Positions 16,281 through 25,692 of a DNA stretch of 51,432 nucleotides are shown piece after piece. The stretch lies in NCBI RefSeq assembly GCF_000761485.1, contig NZ_JPMX01000040.1, forward strand, positions 1-51,432, given 5' to 3'. A program made the translations under genes and the position numbers. Source of the DNA: Modestobacter caceresii (lineage in GTDB: Bacteria; Actinomycetota; Actinomycetes; Mycobacteriales; Geodermatophilaceae). The notes below the pieces were generated by a model that was not told where the DNA came from, ran no database searches, and worked only from the letters and a program-made list of their open reading frames with translations. Numbering within the stretch: position 1 is the first letter of the stretch; every line of letters starts with the position of its first letter.

Positions 16281-16341
16281 TCCGGCTACGTTGTGCGCCA
16301 CGTCACCCCGCTGGGGGGTGCGCTCCCCCGGAGGTTCCACC

Positions 16342-17886
16342 GTGCTCGGAAACAAGAGGGTTGGCATCGCCGCCATCGCCCTGGCCGCCTCGTTGGTGAT
16401 GACCGCCTGCGGGTCCAGTGACGGCGGCGGCAGCGACGGCGGCGCAGAGGGCGGGGGCACCCTCACCCTGGGCTCCATCTTCGCGCCGCAGACGCTCGCG
16501 GCCAGCGGTGCCGAGTGGGCCAACGTCTCCCCGTACATCCAGTCGGTCTACGACTCGCTGCTGCGCGAGACGCCGGACGCCGAGGTGGAGCCCTGGCTGG
16601 CCACCGAGTGGTCCTACAACGAGGACAAGACCGTCCTCACCATGCAGCTGCGGGACGACGTCACGTTCACCGACGGCGAGAAGTTCACCGCCGACGTGGC
16701 TGCCCAGAACCTGCTCCGTTTCAAGGCCGGCACCTCGCCCAACGCCTCGTTCCTGGCCAGCGTCGCCGACGCCAAGGCCACCGACGAGTACACCCTCGAG
16801 ATCACGCTGACCGCACCGGACCCGGCGCTGCTCAACTACCTGGCGCAGAACGCCGGCGCCCAGGCCAGCCCGGCGACCTTCGCTGCGCCCGACGCCGCCA
16901 CGGACCCGGTCGGCTCCGGTCCCTACATCTTTAACGCCGACCGGACCGTCGTGGGCTCCAGCTACGTCTTCGACCGGAACCCGGAGTACTGGGCCGGCGC
17001 GGAGGAGCAGCACTACGACCAGGTCGTCATCAACGTCCTGGACAACTCCCAGGCCCAGCTGAGCGCCATCCAGGGTGGTCAGGTCAACGGCCTCAACCTG
17101 TTCGACAACTCGGCCCTCGACCAGATCGAGGGCGCGGGCTTCACCGCCTACCCGCACGAGCTGGACTGGCAGGGCCTGATCCTCTTCGACCGAGCGGGCA
17201 CGATGGCCCCCGCGCTCGGTGACGTGCGGGTCCGCCAGGCGATCAACCACGCGGTCGACCGAGACGCCCTGCTCAAGGCGGTGGTCCAGGGCTACGGCAC
17301 CGCGACCACCCAGGTCTTCGACGAGAGCTCGGCGGCGTACGTCGAGGAGCTCGACGAGCGCTACCCCTACGACCCGGAGCTGGCCAGGGAACTGCTGGCC
17401 GAGGCGGGCTACGCCGAGGGCTTCACGCTCTCCATGCCCAACGTCAACCTCGGCAGCACGACGGCGGCCGACCTGACCGCCCAGTACCTCGGGGACGTCG
17501 GCATCACCGTGCAGTACGACCAGCTCTCGCTGCAGGAAGCCATCGCCGCCCTGTTGGCACCCAAGTACCCGGCGTCGTGGATCCAGTTGCAGTCGGACCC
17601 GACCGCCTGGCAGCTGGCCAACTTCGCGCTCACGCCGACCGCGTCGTGGAACCCGTTCCGCGTCGAGGACCCAAAGGTCGCCGAGCTGGTCTCGACGCTG
17701 CAGAGCGGCACGGAGGAGGAGGCCGAGCAGGCCGGCCAGGAGCTCAACGAGTACATCGTCGAGCAGGCCTGGTTCGCGCCGTATTACCGCGTCGAGGGCA
17801 CCTTCGTCGCCGACGGGGACACCGACGTGGTGCACCAGAGCAACAACGCCTACCCGCTCCTGCAGTACATCACGCCCAACGGCTGA
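16342..17886 (+). CDS. Family 5 extracellular solute-binding lipoprotein of an ABC importer
   Basis: 514 residues. GTG 16342 is chosen because GGAGG (16330-16334) lies seven bases upstream. The signal peptide ends in a lipobox-type MTAC with Cys23, so the protein is lipid-anchored outside the membrane. The body has SBP_bac_5 landmarks: TLTLGSIFAPQTL at the N-terminus, VYDSLLRETPDAEVEPWLATEW, GSGPYIF, and VRVRQAINHAVDRDALL. This family binds peptides, but also nickel and, in several bacteria, oligosaccharides. Sitting at the head of five glycosidase genes, it most likely captures a glycoside or oligosaccharide. A hairpin separates it from the permease genes. Confidence 0.95.
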   Translation: MLGNKRVGIAAIALAASLVMTACGSSDGGGSDGGAEGGGTLTLGSIFAPQTLAASGAEWANVSPYIQSVYDSLLRETPDAEVEPWLATEWSYNEDKTVLTMQLRDDVTFTDGEKFTADVAAQNLLRFKAGTSPNASFLASVADAKATDEYTLEITLTAPDPALLNYLAQNAGAQASPATFAAPDAATDPVGSGPYIFNADRTVVGSSYVFDRNPEYWAGAEEQHYDQVVINVLDNSQAQLSAIQGGQVNGLNLFDNSALDQIEGAGFTAYPHELDWQGLILFDRAGTMAPALGDVRVRQAINHAVDRDALLKAVVQGYGTATTQVFDESSAAYVEELDERYPYDPELARELLAEAGYAEGFTLSMPNVNLGSTTAADLTAQYLGDVGITVQYDQLSLQEAIAALLAPKYPASWIQLQSDPTAWQLANFALTPTASWNPFRVEDPKVAELVSTLQSGTEEEAEQAGQELNEYIVEQAWFAPYYRVEGTFVADGDTDVVHQSNNAYPLLQYITPNG

Positions 17887-17894
17887 CCCGAGCA

Positions 17895-17930
17895 GGGATG
17901 GGCCGCCACCCCTAGGCGGCGGCCCATCCC
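17895..17930 (+). terminator. Intercistronic hairpin after the binding-protein gene
   Basis: Positions 17895-17907 pair perfectly with 17918-17930 (13 bp) around a 10-base loop. Located between the binding protein and the first permease, such structures usually protect the upstream message or attenuate the downstream genes, giving excess binding protein over membrane components. Confidence 0.7.
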
Positions 17931-17966
17931 GTCCACCTCCTCCTTCCTGACCCCCTGGGGAATCCC

Positions 17967-18908
17967 TTGCTTCGTTTCGTGCTCCGGCGTCTGGTCTCCG
18001 GTGTCGTCCTGGTGGGCGTCCTGTCCACGCTCGCCTTCTTCCTGCTGTACGCCGGCAGCGGGGACATCGCCCGCACGATCCTGGGCCAGCAGGCGACGCA
18101 GGAGACCGTGGACCGGCTGACCCAGCAGCTCGGCCTGGACCGCCCGGTCCTGAGCCGGTTCGGCCAATGGGTGTCCGGCGCCGTCCGTGGCGACTTCGGC
18201 ACCTCCTGGTTCACCAGCCAGCCGGTCACCGACGCGATCCTCAGCCGCCTCGCCGTCACCCTGTCCCTCGTCATCGGCGCGACGGTCGTGACCGCGATCG
18301 TGGCAGTCGTGCTCGGGGTCCTGGCCGCCACCCGCGGCGGGGTCGTCGACCGCGTCGTCCAGATCGGGTCCGTGGTCGCCGCTGCGGTCCCCGGCTTCCT
18401 GGTGGCCATCGGACTGGTCATGGTCTTCGCCATCAGCCTCCGCATCTTCCGGCCGACCGGGTACGAGGCGTTGGCCGACTCCCCCACCGGCTGGCTGGCC
18501 ACCGTCACGCTGCCGGTGATCGCGCTCTCGCTGGCCAGCATCGCGGGTGTCGCGCAGCAGATCCGCGGCGCGATGCTGGACGCGCTACGCAAGGACTACG
18601 TGCGCACGCTGCGCAGCCGCGGGCTGCCGGAGAGCCGGATCGTGTACGAGCATGTGCTCCGCAACGCCGCCGGTCCCGCGCTGTCGGTCCTGGGCCTGCA
18701 GTTCATCGGCCTGCTCGGCGGCGCGGTCATCATCGAGCAGATCTTCGCCATCCCGGGCCTCGGTCAGGTCGCCGTCGGCGCGACCGCCCGGGGCGACATC
18801 CCGCTGGTGATGGGCCTGGTCGTCGTGACCGCCGTCATCGTCGTCGTCCTGAACATCATCGTCGACCTGCTGCAGGGTTGGCTGAACCCGAAGGTGCGCC
18901 AGTCATGA
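17967..18908 (+). CDS. DppB-type ABC importer permease
   Basis: 313 residues starting at TTG 17967 with a GGGGAA site upstream. The N-terminus LRFVLRRLVSGVVLVGVLSTLAFF is the usual first helix of DppB/OppB permeases. Six membrane segments are expected. The cytoplasmic coupling (EAA) loop contains ALRKDYVRTLRSRGLPESRI, which contacts the ATPases. The C-terminus overlaps the next start by four bases (ATGA). It pairs with the downstream DppC-like permease half. Confidence 0.93.
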   Translation: MLRFVLRRLVSGVVLVGVLSTLAFFLLYAGSGDIARTILGQQATQETVDRLTQQLGLDRPVLSRFGQWVSGAVRGDFGTSWFTSQPVTDAILSRLAVTLSLVIGATVVTAIVAVVLGVLAATRGGVVDRVVQIGSVVAAAVPGFLVAIGLVMVFAISLRIFRPTGYEALADSPTGWLATVTLPVIALSLASIAGVAQQIRGAMLDALRKDYVRTLRSRGLPESRIVYEHVLRNAAGPALSVLGLQFIGLLGGAVIIEQIFAIPGLGQVAVGATARGDIPLVMGLVVVTAVIVVVLNIIVDLLQGWLNPKVRQS

Positions 18909-20728
18909 CCGAGACACTGACCTCCGCCCAGGTGCCGCCGGTCGCAGGGAGCGCCTCGGCCGCCCGCACCTCGCTGTGGCGCCGCCTGGTCAAGAACCCG
19001 CTCGGTGTGGCATCCCTGGCGTTCCTGGTGCTGGTCGCGCTCCTCGCGGCCCTGGCCCCGGTGCTCGCACCCACCGACCCTGCCGTTCCCTCGGCGGTGG
19101 ACGTCCTTGCCCCGCCGGGGGGCGACTACCTCCTGGGCGCCGACGGCTCGGGCCGGGACATCCTGAGCCGACTGCTGTACGCCTCCCGGCTGAGCCTGCT
19201 CGGTGGGCTGCTCGCGCTCACCGTCGCCGCCGCCCTGGGCATCACCTCCGGCCTGGTCGCCGGCTACTACAGCCGGTGGTTCGAGACGGTGTCCTCGTGG
19301 GTCGCAGGCCTGCTGCAGGCATTGCCCGGGATCGTGGTACTTCTGGCCGCGCGCGCGGTGCTCGGCCCCTCGATCTGGACGTCGATGGTCATCTTCGGGA
19401 TCCTGCTGTCCCCGGCCTTCTACCGGGTGGTCTCCGCCGCGGTCTCCGGCGTGCGGCACGAGCTGTACGTGGACGCAGCCCGGGTGTCGGGGCTGAGCGA
19501 CGAGCGGATCATCGCCCGCCACGTGCTCACCGTGGTGCGCGCGCCGGCGATCATCCTGGCCGCCGGCATCGCCGCGATCGTCATAGCCATCCAGGCGGGG
19601 CTGGACTTCCTCGGCCTGGGCGACCCGACCCGGCCGACCTGGGGCGGCATGCTCAGCGACGCCTTCGCCAACATCTACCGCGCGCCGCTGATGCTGCTGT
19701 GGCCGAGCCTGGCCATCGGGCTGACCTGCATTGCGCTGGCCCTGCTGGGGAACGCGCTGCGCGACGTGCTGGAGCGCACGAGCACCCCGAAAAAGCGCCG
19801 CCGGGGCGCGGCGCCGGCGACCGTGGAGGTGCGCAGCGAGCCGGTGGTCGTGCACGACGAGCTCCCCGGCACCGGTTCCGGCGAGGAGTTGCTGCACGTC
19901 GACGGGCTGTCGATCGGCTACGACCAGCCCGACGGCTCCCTCACGACGGTCGTCGAGGACGTCGACCTCACCGTCCGGCGCGGCGAGGTGCACGGCCTCG
20001 TCGGGGAGTCCGGCTCGGGCAAGACCCAGACGGCGTGGTCGATCCTGCGGCTGCTGCCCCCAGGCGGCCGCATGGTCAGCGGCGCCATCGAGTTCGAGGG
20101 CGAGGACCTGGCCAAGCTCTCCGAGAAGGCGATGACCCGCCTGCGCGGCCGCAGGATCGCCTACATCCCGCAGGAGCCGATGTCGAACCTGGACCCGGCC
20201 TTCTCCATCGGCCACCAGCTCACCGAGCCGATGCGGGTGGCCCTCGGCATCAGCCGCGCCGAGGCCAAGGGGCGGGCACTGGACCTGCTCGCGCGGGTCG
20301 GCATCACCGATCCGCAGCGGACCTTCGCGGCCTATCCGCACGAGATCTCCGGCGGCATGGCGCAGCGCGTCCTCATCGCCGGCGCCGTCTCCTGCAACCC
20401 CGACCTGCTCATCGCTGACGAGCCGACCACCGCCCTCGACGTCACCGTCCAGGCCGAGGTACTCGATCTGCTCCGCGACCTGCAGTCGGAGTTCCACATG
20501 GGCGTCCTGCTGGTCACCCACAACTTCGGCGTGGTTGCCGACCTCTGCGACCGGGTCTCGGTGATGCGCAACGGCCGGATCGTCGAGACCGGCCCGGCCC
20601 GGTCGATCTTCGCCGACCCCCGGCACGCGTACACCCGCTCGCTGTTCGCCGCGGTCCTCGAGGACGCCGAGCCCCGCGGCGAGCTGACCACCGTCCCCGT
20701 CGCCACCCGCGAAGGAGCCCATTCATGA
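18905..20728 (+). CDS. Fused DppC-type permease and DppD-type ATPase
   Basis: A single 607-residue chain. Residues 1-290 are a DppC permease: cytoplasmic N-tail, first helix about 34-55, LLGADGSGRDILSRLLYASR, and coupling loop YVDAARVSGLSDERIIARH. A basic linker (PKKRRRG, about 296-301) leads into an ATPase domain from about 327: Walker A GESGSGKT (367-374), Q-loop IPQEP (421-425), signature ISGGMAQR (481-488), Walker B LLIADEP (501-507) and H-loop His near 536. No stop or frameshift separates the parts. Permease/ATPase fusions of this family are known in actinobacteria. It overlaps both neighbours by four bases. Confidence 0.94.
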   Translation: MTETLTSAQVPPVAGSASAARTSLWRRLVKNPLGVASLAFLVLVALLAALAPVLAPTDPAVPSAVDVLAPPGGDYLLGADGSGRDILSRLLYASRLSLLGGLLALTVAAALGITSGLVAGYYSRWFETVSSWVAGLLQALPGIVVLLAARAVLGPSIWTSMVIFGILLSPAFYRVVSAAVSGVRHELYVDAARVSGLSDERIIARHVLTVVRAPAIILAAGIAAIVIAIQAGLDFLGLGDPTRPTWGGMLSDAFANIYRAPLMLLWPSLAIGLTCIALALLGNALRDVLERTSTPKKRRRGAAPATVEVRSEPVVVHDELPGTGSGEELLHVDGLSIGYDQPDGSLTTVVEDVDLTVRRGEVHGLVGESGSGKTQTAWSILRLLPPGGRMVSGAIEFEGEDLAKLSEKAMTRLRGRRIAYIPQEPMSNLDPAFSIGHQLTEPMRVALGISRAEAKGRALDLLARVGITDPQRTFAAYPHEISGGMAQRVLIAGAVSCNPDLLIADEPTTALDVTVQAEVLDLLRDLQSEFHMGVLLVTHNFGVVADLCDRVSVMRNGRIVETGPARSIFADPRHAYTRSLFAAVLEDAEPRGELTTVPVATREGAHS

Positions 20729-21588
20729 GCGACCGCCTGCTCGAGGTCGAGGACCTGGTCGTCGAGTACCCGGTCAAGGGCCGGCGCGCCGCGCCGCTCC
20801 GCGTGCTGAAGGACGTCTCGGTGGACATCCGCGCCGGCGAGTGCGTGGGCCTGGTCGGCGAGTCGGGCTCGGGCAAGACCACCCTGGGCCGCGCAGTGCT
20901 CGGACTGGCCCCGGTGACCGGGGGCAGCATCCGGTACGGCGGCCGCGACATCAGCCACCTGTCCCGCAGGGAACGGCGCGCGCTGTCGGCCGACATCCAG
21001 GTGGTCTTCCAGGACCCCTACACGTCGCTGAACCCGGCGATGACGATCGAGCAGATCCTCGCCGAACCGCTCACCGTCCGGGATGTCGACCGCGCCGAGG
21101 CCAGGCGCCGGGTGCGCGACCTGCTCGACCAGGTGCAACTGCCGGCCGACGCCGGCAACCGGCTGCCACGCGAGTTCTCCGGTGGGCAGCGGCAGCGGAT
21201 CGCGATCGCCCGGGCGCTGGCGCTGGAGCCTCGGCTGATCGTCTGCGACGAGCCGGTCTCCGCCCTGGACCTCTCCACCCAGGCCCGGGTGCTGGAACTG
21301 TTCAAGGAGATCCAGGAGCGCACGGGGGTCGCCTACCTCTTCGTCTCCCACGACCTGGCCGTCGTACGGCACCTGTCGCACCGGGTCGCGGTCATGTACC
21401 GCGGCGAGATCGTGGAGTGGGGCGACGGCGACCAGGTCACCAGCCGGCCCCAGCACCCTTACACCCAGAAGCTGCTGCTGGCAGCTCCCGTGCCCGACCC
21501 CGTGAAGCAGCAGCAGCGCCGCGCGGAGCGCCGGCGCCTGCTGACCGCCCAGCGTCAGGCCGGCCAACCCGCCGGCGCCCTGAGCTGA
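20725..21588 (+). CDS. DppF-type ABC importer ATPase
   Basis: 287 residues with a complete ATPase set: Walker A GESGSGKTT (45-53), Q-loop VFQDPYTSLNP, signature FSGGQRQR near 150, Walker B LIVCDEP near 170 and H-loop SHDLAVV. The C-terminal HPYTQKLLLAAPVPDP segment is the oligopeptide/dipeptide-type ATPase extension. It is the partner of the ATPase domain fused to the permease, giving the heterodimeric pair usual for peptide-type importers. ATG 20725 overlaps the previous stop. Confidence 0.94.
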   Translation: MSDRLLEVEDLVVEYPVKGRRAAPLRVLKDVSVDIRAGECVGLVGESGSGKTTLGRAVLGLAPVTGGSIRYGGRDISHLSRRERRALSADIQVVFQDPYTSLNPAMTIEQILAEPLTVRDVDRAEARRRVRDLLDQVQLPADAGNRLPREFSGGQRQRIAIARALALEPRLIVCDEPVSALDLSTQARVLELFKEIQERTGVAYLFVSHDLAVVRHLSHRVAVMYRGEIVEWGDGDQVTSRPQHPYTQKLLLAAPVPDPVKQQQRRAERRRLLTAQRQAGQPAGALS

Positions 21589-21632
21589 CCAGTCCTCCCC
21601 CGCCACCCGCCCGCGCTGCAGAGAACGGACCC

Positions 21633-24101
21633 ATGACCGACACCGCCGCACCCACCGACACCTGCCTCACCGAGGCACTGGCGACCCTGACCCTGGAGCA
21701 GAAGGTCCAGCTCCTGACCGGCCGGAACTTCTGGAGCACCTGGCCGATCGAGGAGATCGGCCTGCGCCGCATCCTGGTCTCCGACGGCCCCTCCGGCGTC
21801 CGCGGTGAGGTCTGGGACGAGCGGGACCCTTCGCTGAACCTGCCCTCGGCCACCGCCCTGGCCTCGGCCTGGGACCCCGACATCGCCCGCCGCTACGGCG
21901 CCGCCGCCGCGGTCGAGGCCCGGCGCAAGGGCGTGGACGTCGTGCTCGGCCCGACCATCAACCTGCACCGGTCCCCGCTGGGCGGCCGGCACTTCGAGTG
22001 CTTCAGCGAGGACCCGGTGCTCACCGCCGAGCTTGCCGCCGCCTACGTCACCGGCGTGCAGGACAACGGCGTCGGCGCCACCCCCAAGCACTACGTGGCC
22101 AACGACTTCGAGACCGACCGCTTCACCGCCGACGTCCGGGCCGACGAGCGCACGCTGCGCGAGCTGTACCTGCTGGCGTTCGAGAAGGCGATCACCGAGG
22201 CGCGCGCCTGGCTGGTGATGAGCGCCTACAACTCGGTCAACGGCGCCACCGCCACCGAAAACGAGCTGCTGGAGACCCCGCTGAACAGCGAGTGGGGCTT
22301 CGACGGCGTGGTCATCAGCGACTGGACGGCGGTGCGCAGCCTGGACAGCGCCCGGGTCTCCCAGGACCTCGTCATGCCCGGCCCGGACGGCCCGTGGGGC
22401 CAGGCGCTGGTCGATGCGGTGCGCGCCGGCGAGATCGACGAGGCGATCGTGGATCGCAAGGTGCTGCGGATCCTCACTCTCGCGCAGCGGGTGGGTGCGC
22501 TCAAGGGCTCGGAGTCCCGCGAGCCGGTCCTGGTGGAGGACGGCGTGGCCCTGGCCCGTGAGGCGGCCGTCGAGGGCACCGTGCTGCTGGAGAACCGCAG
22601 TGTCTCCGGGAACCCAGAGCTGCCGTGGGACGCCGGCACGCTGCGGAAGGTGGCGGTCATCGGCAACAATGCCTCCGCCGCCCGCACCCAGGGCGGCGGC
22701 AGCGCCACCGTGCTGCCCGAGTACACCGTCTCCCCGCTGGAGGGGGTGCGCGCGGCGCTGCCGGGCGCCGAGGTCAGCTACTCCGTCGGCGCGGTGGTGC
22801 AGGACGGGCTGGTGGAGCTGCCGCTGGCGGAGATGACCAATCCGGTCACCGGCGAACCGGGGCTGCGGGCCCGCTTCCTGGACGCCAAGGGCACCGAGTT
22901 GTTCGGCGAGGACCGCCGCAAGAGCATGCTGGTCTACTTCGGCGGCGACGCCCCCATCGCCGACTCGGCGACCTACGAGCTGAGCACCCGGCTGACCCCG
23001 GCGCAGTCGCAGACGGTGCGGCTGGGCTTCGCGCTGATCGGCGCAGCCCAGCTCTACGTCGACGGCGAGCTGCTGGTGGAGTCCGACCTCCAGCCCAACG
23101 GCACCGATCTGGGCGCGGCGTTCATGAACCCGCTCACCGCCTCCGCGCAGGTCCAGCTGACCGCCGGCCGGCCGGTCGACGTCCGGCTGGTGCTCGACCT
23201 GACCGCCAAGGAGGGCATGGCCGCGCACGCCCTGTTCCTGCAGCTGGGGACCGAGCCGGCCGAGCTGGACGAGGACGCCCTCATCGCCGAGGCCGCGCAG
23301 GCCGCCGCCGTGGCCGACGTCGCGCTCGTCGTCGTCGGCACCAACTCGATCGTCGAGTCCGAGGGCTACGACCGGGAGTCATTGTCCCTGCCCGGCCGGC
23401 AGGACGACCTGGTCCGCGCCGTCGTGGCCGCCAACCCCCGCACGGTGGTGCTGGTCAACGCCGGTGCTCCGGTCCTCATGCCGTGGCGGGACGATGTCGC
23501 AGCACTGCTGCTGGGCTGGTTCGGCGGTCAGGAGTTCGGCAACGCCGTCGCCGACGTGCTGCTCGGCGTCTCCGAGCCCGGCGGCCGGCTGCCCACCACC
23601 TGGCCCGCGGCCGAGGCCGACGTCCCCGTCCTGTCCTGCGCCCCGCTCGACGGGGTCGTGGAGTACAGCGAGGGCATCCACATCGGTTACCGCGCCTGGC
23701 TCAAGGCCGGCACCACGCCGGCCTACTGGATCGGCAGCGGCCAGGGCTACACCCAGATCGAACTCACCGGCGTCGAGGGACCGGCTTCCGCGCTGCCCGG
23801 CGAAGTCGTGACGCTGGACGTCGAGGTGGCCAACCGCGGCGAGCGCGACGGCAAGCAGGTCGTGCAGGTCTACGCCGAGAAGGCGGACTCGACGGTGGAC
23901 CGCCCGGTGCGCTGGCTGGTCGGCTCCGCTCCGGTCCGCGTGCCGGCCGGGCAGATTGCGCGGGTTGACGTAGCCGTGCCCACCCGGTACCTGGCGTACT
24001 GGGCCGAGGGCTGGCAGTACGAGCTGGGCTCGTACCGGCTGCGGGTGGGCACCACCGCGGTCGACCTGCCGCTGGAGGCGACCCTCGAGGTCACCGCGTG
24101 A
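21633..24101 (+). CDS. GH3 beta-glucosidase with inserted PA14-like domain
   Basis: 822 residues. The TIM-barrel part has SDGPSGVRG, KHYVANDFE (Lys152-His153) and the nucleophile Asp230 in VISDW. After NNASAARTQGGGSATV the second domain is split by an insert (about 410-545) of beta-rich sequence ending LYVDGELLVESD, characteristic of PA14-containing GH3 enzymes. Acid/base candidates are the Glu residues in VESEGYDRESLSLPG near 575-582. A fibronectin-III-like C-terminal domain follows. No signal peptide. PA14-containing GH3 enzymes commonly release glucose from short beta-glucosides and plant glycosides. Confidence 0.95.
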   Translation: MTDTAAPTDTCLTEALATLTLEQKVQLLTGRNFWSTWPIEEIGLRRILVSDGPSGVRGEVWDERDPSLNLPSATALASAWDPDIARRYGAAAAVEARRKGVDVVLGPTINLHRSPLGGRHFECFSEDPVLTAELAAAYVTGVQDNGVGATPKHYVANDFETDRFTADVRADERTLRELYLLAFEKAITEARAWLVMSAYNSVNGATATENELLETPLNSEWGFDGVVISDWTAVRSLDSARVSQDLVMPGPDGPWGQALVDAVRAGEIDEAIVDRKVLRILTLAQRVGALKGSESREPVLVEDGVALAREAAVEGTVLLENRSVSGNPELPWDAGTLRKVAVIGNNASAARTQGGGSATVLPEYTVSPLEGVRAALPGAEVSYSVGAVVQDGLVELPLAEMTNPVTGEPGLRARFLDAKGTELFGEDRRKSMLVYFGGDAPIADSATYELSTRLTPAQSQTVRLGFALIGAAQLYVDGELLVESDLQPNGTDLGAAFMNPLTASAQVQLTAGRPVDVRLVLDLTAKEGMAAHALFLQLGTEPAELDEDALIAEAAQAAAVADVALVVVGTNSIVESEGYDRESLSLPGRQDDLVRAVVAANPRTVVLVNAGAPVLMPWRDDVAALLLGWFGGQEFGNAVADVLLGVSEPGGRLPTTWPAAEADVPVLSCAPLDGVVEYSEGIHIGYRAWLKAGTTPAYWIGSGQGYTQIELTGVEGPASALPGEVVTLDVEVANRGERDGKQVVQVYAEKADSTVDRPVRWLVGSAPVRVPAGQIARVDVAVPTRYLAYWAEGWQYELGSYRLRVGTTAVDLPLEATLEVTA

Positions 24102-25642
24102 CCCGGGGTCCCAACCCGCTGGTCCCCGGCTTCAACCCCGACCCCAGCATCGTCCTCGCCGACGACGCCTGGTACCTGGTCACCTCGACCTTCGAGTACC
24201 TGCCGGGCATCCCGGTGTACCGCAGCACCGACCTGGTCGAGTGGATCCAGGTCGGGAACGTGGCCACCCGCCCCGAGCAGCTGCTGATCGGCGAGGTGCC
24301 CACGGGCCTGGGCGTCTGGGCACCGACCATCCGGTACCGCGAGGGCACCTTCCACGTGATCGTCACCGTCCCCGGCAGCCCCAAGGGCTGCGTGGTCTAC
24401 ACCGCCACCGACCCGGCCGGGCCATGGGACGACGGCACCACGCTCGAGGGCGTCGACGGCATCGACCCGGACCTCGCCTGGTACGACGACGGCACCGCCT
24501 ACGTCACCTACTCCGGGCTGGTGCTGGCCGGCCCCAACCTCGGTAAGCACCGGGGAGTGCAGCAGGTGCGGGTCGATCTGACCGCGGGCAAGGCACTGGA
24601 GGAGCCGCGGGACCTGTGGTCGGGCACCGGGCTGAAGTTTCCGGAGGCACCGCACCTGCACCGCCGTGGGGACTGGTGGTACCTGGTCATCGCCGAGGGC
24701 GGCACCGAGCGCGGGCACGGCGTGAGCGTCGCGCGCGGCCGGTCCCCGGAGGGCCCCTTCGAGGGTCACCCGGCCAACCCGGTGCTCAGCGCCCGGAGCA
24801 CGCCCCGGCCGATCCAGAACACCGGCCACGGCGACCTGATCCAGACCCCGGACGGCGGTACCGCGCTGGTGCTGTTGGGCATGCGGCCGCTCGGCGGCAC
24901 GGTGGCGTTCTCGCCGCTGGGCCGGGAGACCTTCATCACCGACGTCGCCTGGGTCGATGGCTGGCCGCAGCCCGAGCCGGTGGAGCTGGCGCCCCGCGCC
25001 GAGGTCGAGGAGACGGTGTTCGACTTCGCCACCACCGATTTGAGCGATCCGGGCTGGCTCGCCGTCCGCAGGCTGCCGACCGACGTCGCCATGGTCACCG
25101 GCGGCCGGTTGGCCATCACCGGCGACGACAGCACCCTCGCCGACACCCACCCCCGGTTCGTCGGCCGACGGCAGCGACACCTGACCTCGACCGTCGCCAC
25201 CCGGGTCGACGTCTCCGCCGGCACCGGTGGGCTCGCCGCCCGCTACGACGAGCACTCCTGGTACGGCCTGGAGGCCCGCACCCACGGCGGCGGCAGCACC
25301 GTCACCGCCCGGGCTCGGGTCCCGGGCCTCGCCCAGGACTGGACGGCCACCCTGCCCGCCGGGGAGGTCGAGCTGCGGATCGAGACCCGGCCGCCGGCGC
25401 GCGGGTTCACCGTCGAGGCCATGGGCGGCGACCGCATCCGTCTGGTCGCCGCCGCCGGCGGCGAGGAGGTGCAGCTGACCGAGCTGGACGGCCGGTTCTG
25501 GACGGCGGAGACCTGCGCGTCCTTCACCGGCCGGGTGGTGGGCCTCTACGCCACCGAGGGGACGGCGACCTTCGCGGACTACCGCTACCGCGGCTCGGAA
25601 GAGGACACCCAGTACCGCCCCGGCGAGGTGGGCGCCGGCTGA
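24098..25642 (+). CDS. GH43 beta-xylosidase/alpha-arabinofuranosidase-type enzyme
   Basis: 514 residues, starting GTG 24098 with a four-base overlap. The five-bladed propeller has the three catalytic acids: Asp15 in NPDPSI, Asp123 in GIDPDLAW and Glu183 in FPEAPH. A C-terminal beta-sandwich from about residue 310 (VFDFATTDLSDPGWLAVRR onwards) matches the accessory domain of GH43 beta-xylosidases. No export signal, so it acts on imported material. Xylose versus arabinose specificity cannot be read from the sequence. Confidence 0.94.
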   Translation: MTRGPNPLVPGFNPDPSIVLADDAWYLVTSTFEYLPGIPVYRSTDLVEWIQVGNVATRPEQLLIGEVPTGLGVWAPTIRYREGTFHVIVTVPGSPKGCVVYTATDPAGPWDDGTTLEGVDGIDPDLAWYDDGTAYVTYSGLVLAGPNLGKHRGVQQVRVDLTAGKALEEPRDLWSGTGLKFPEAPHLHRRGDWWYLVIAEGGTERGHGVSVARGRSPEGPFEGHPANPVLSARSTPRPIQNTGHGDLIQTPDGGTALVLLGMRPLGGTVAFSPLGRETFITDVAWVDGWPQPEPVELAPRAEVEETVFDFATTDLSDPGWLAVRRLPTDVAMVTGGRLAITGDDSTLADTHPRFVGRRQRHLTSTVATRVDVSAGTGGLAARYDEHSWYGLEARTHGGGSTVTARARVPGLAQDWTATLPAGEVELRIETRPPARGFTVEAMGGDRIRLVAAAGGEEVQLTELDGRFWTAETCASFTGRVVGLYATEGTATFADYRYRGSEEDTQYRPGEVGAG

Positions 25643-25692
25643 GCCGGCGCCTCCCCGTCCTGCCCGCACCACCCCGAGGAGCTCGTACCCGC

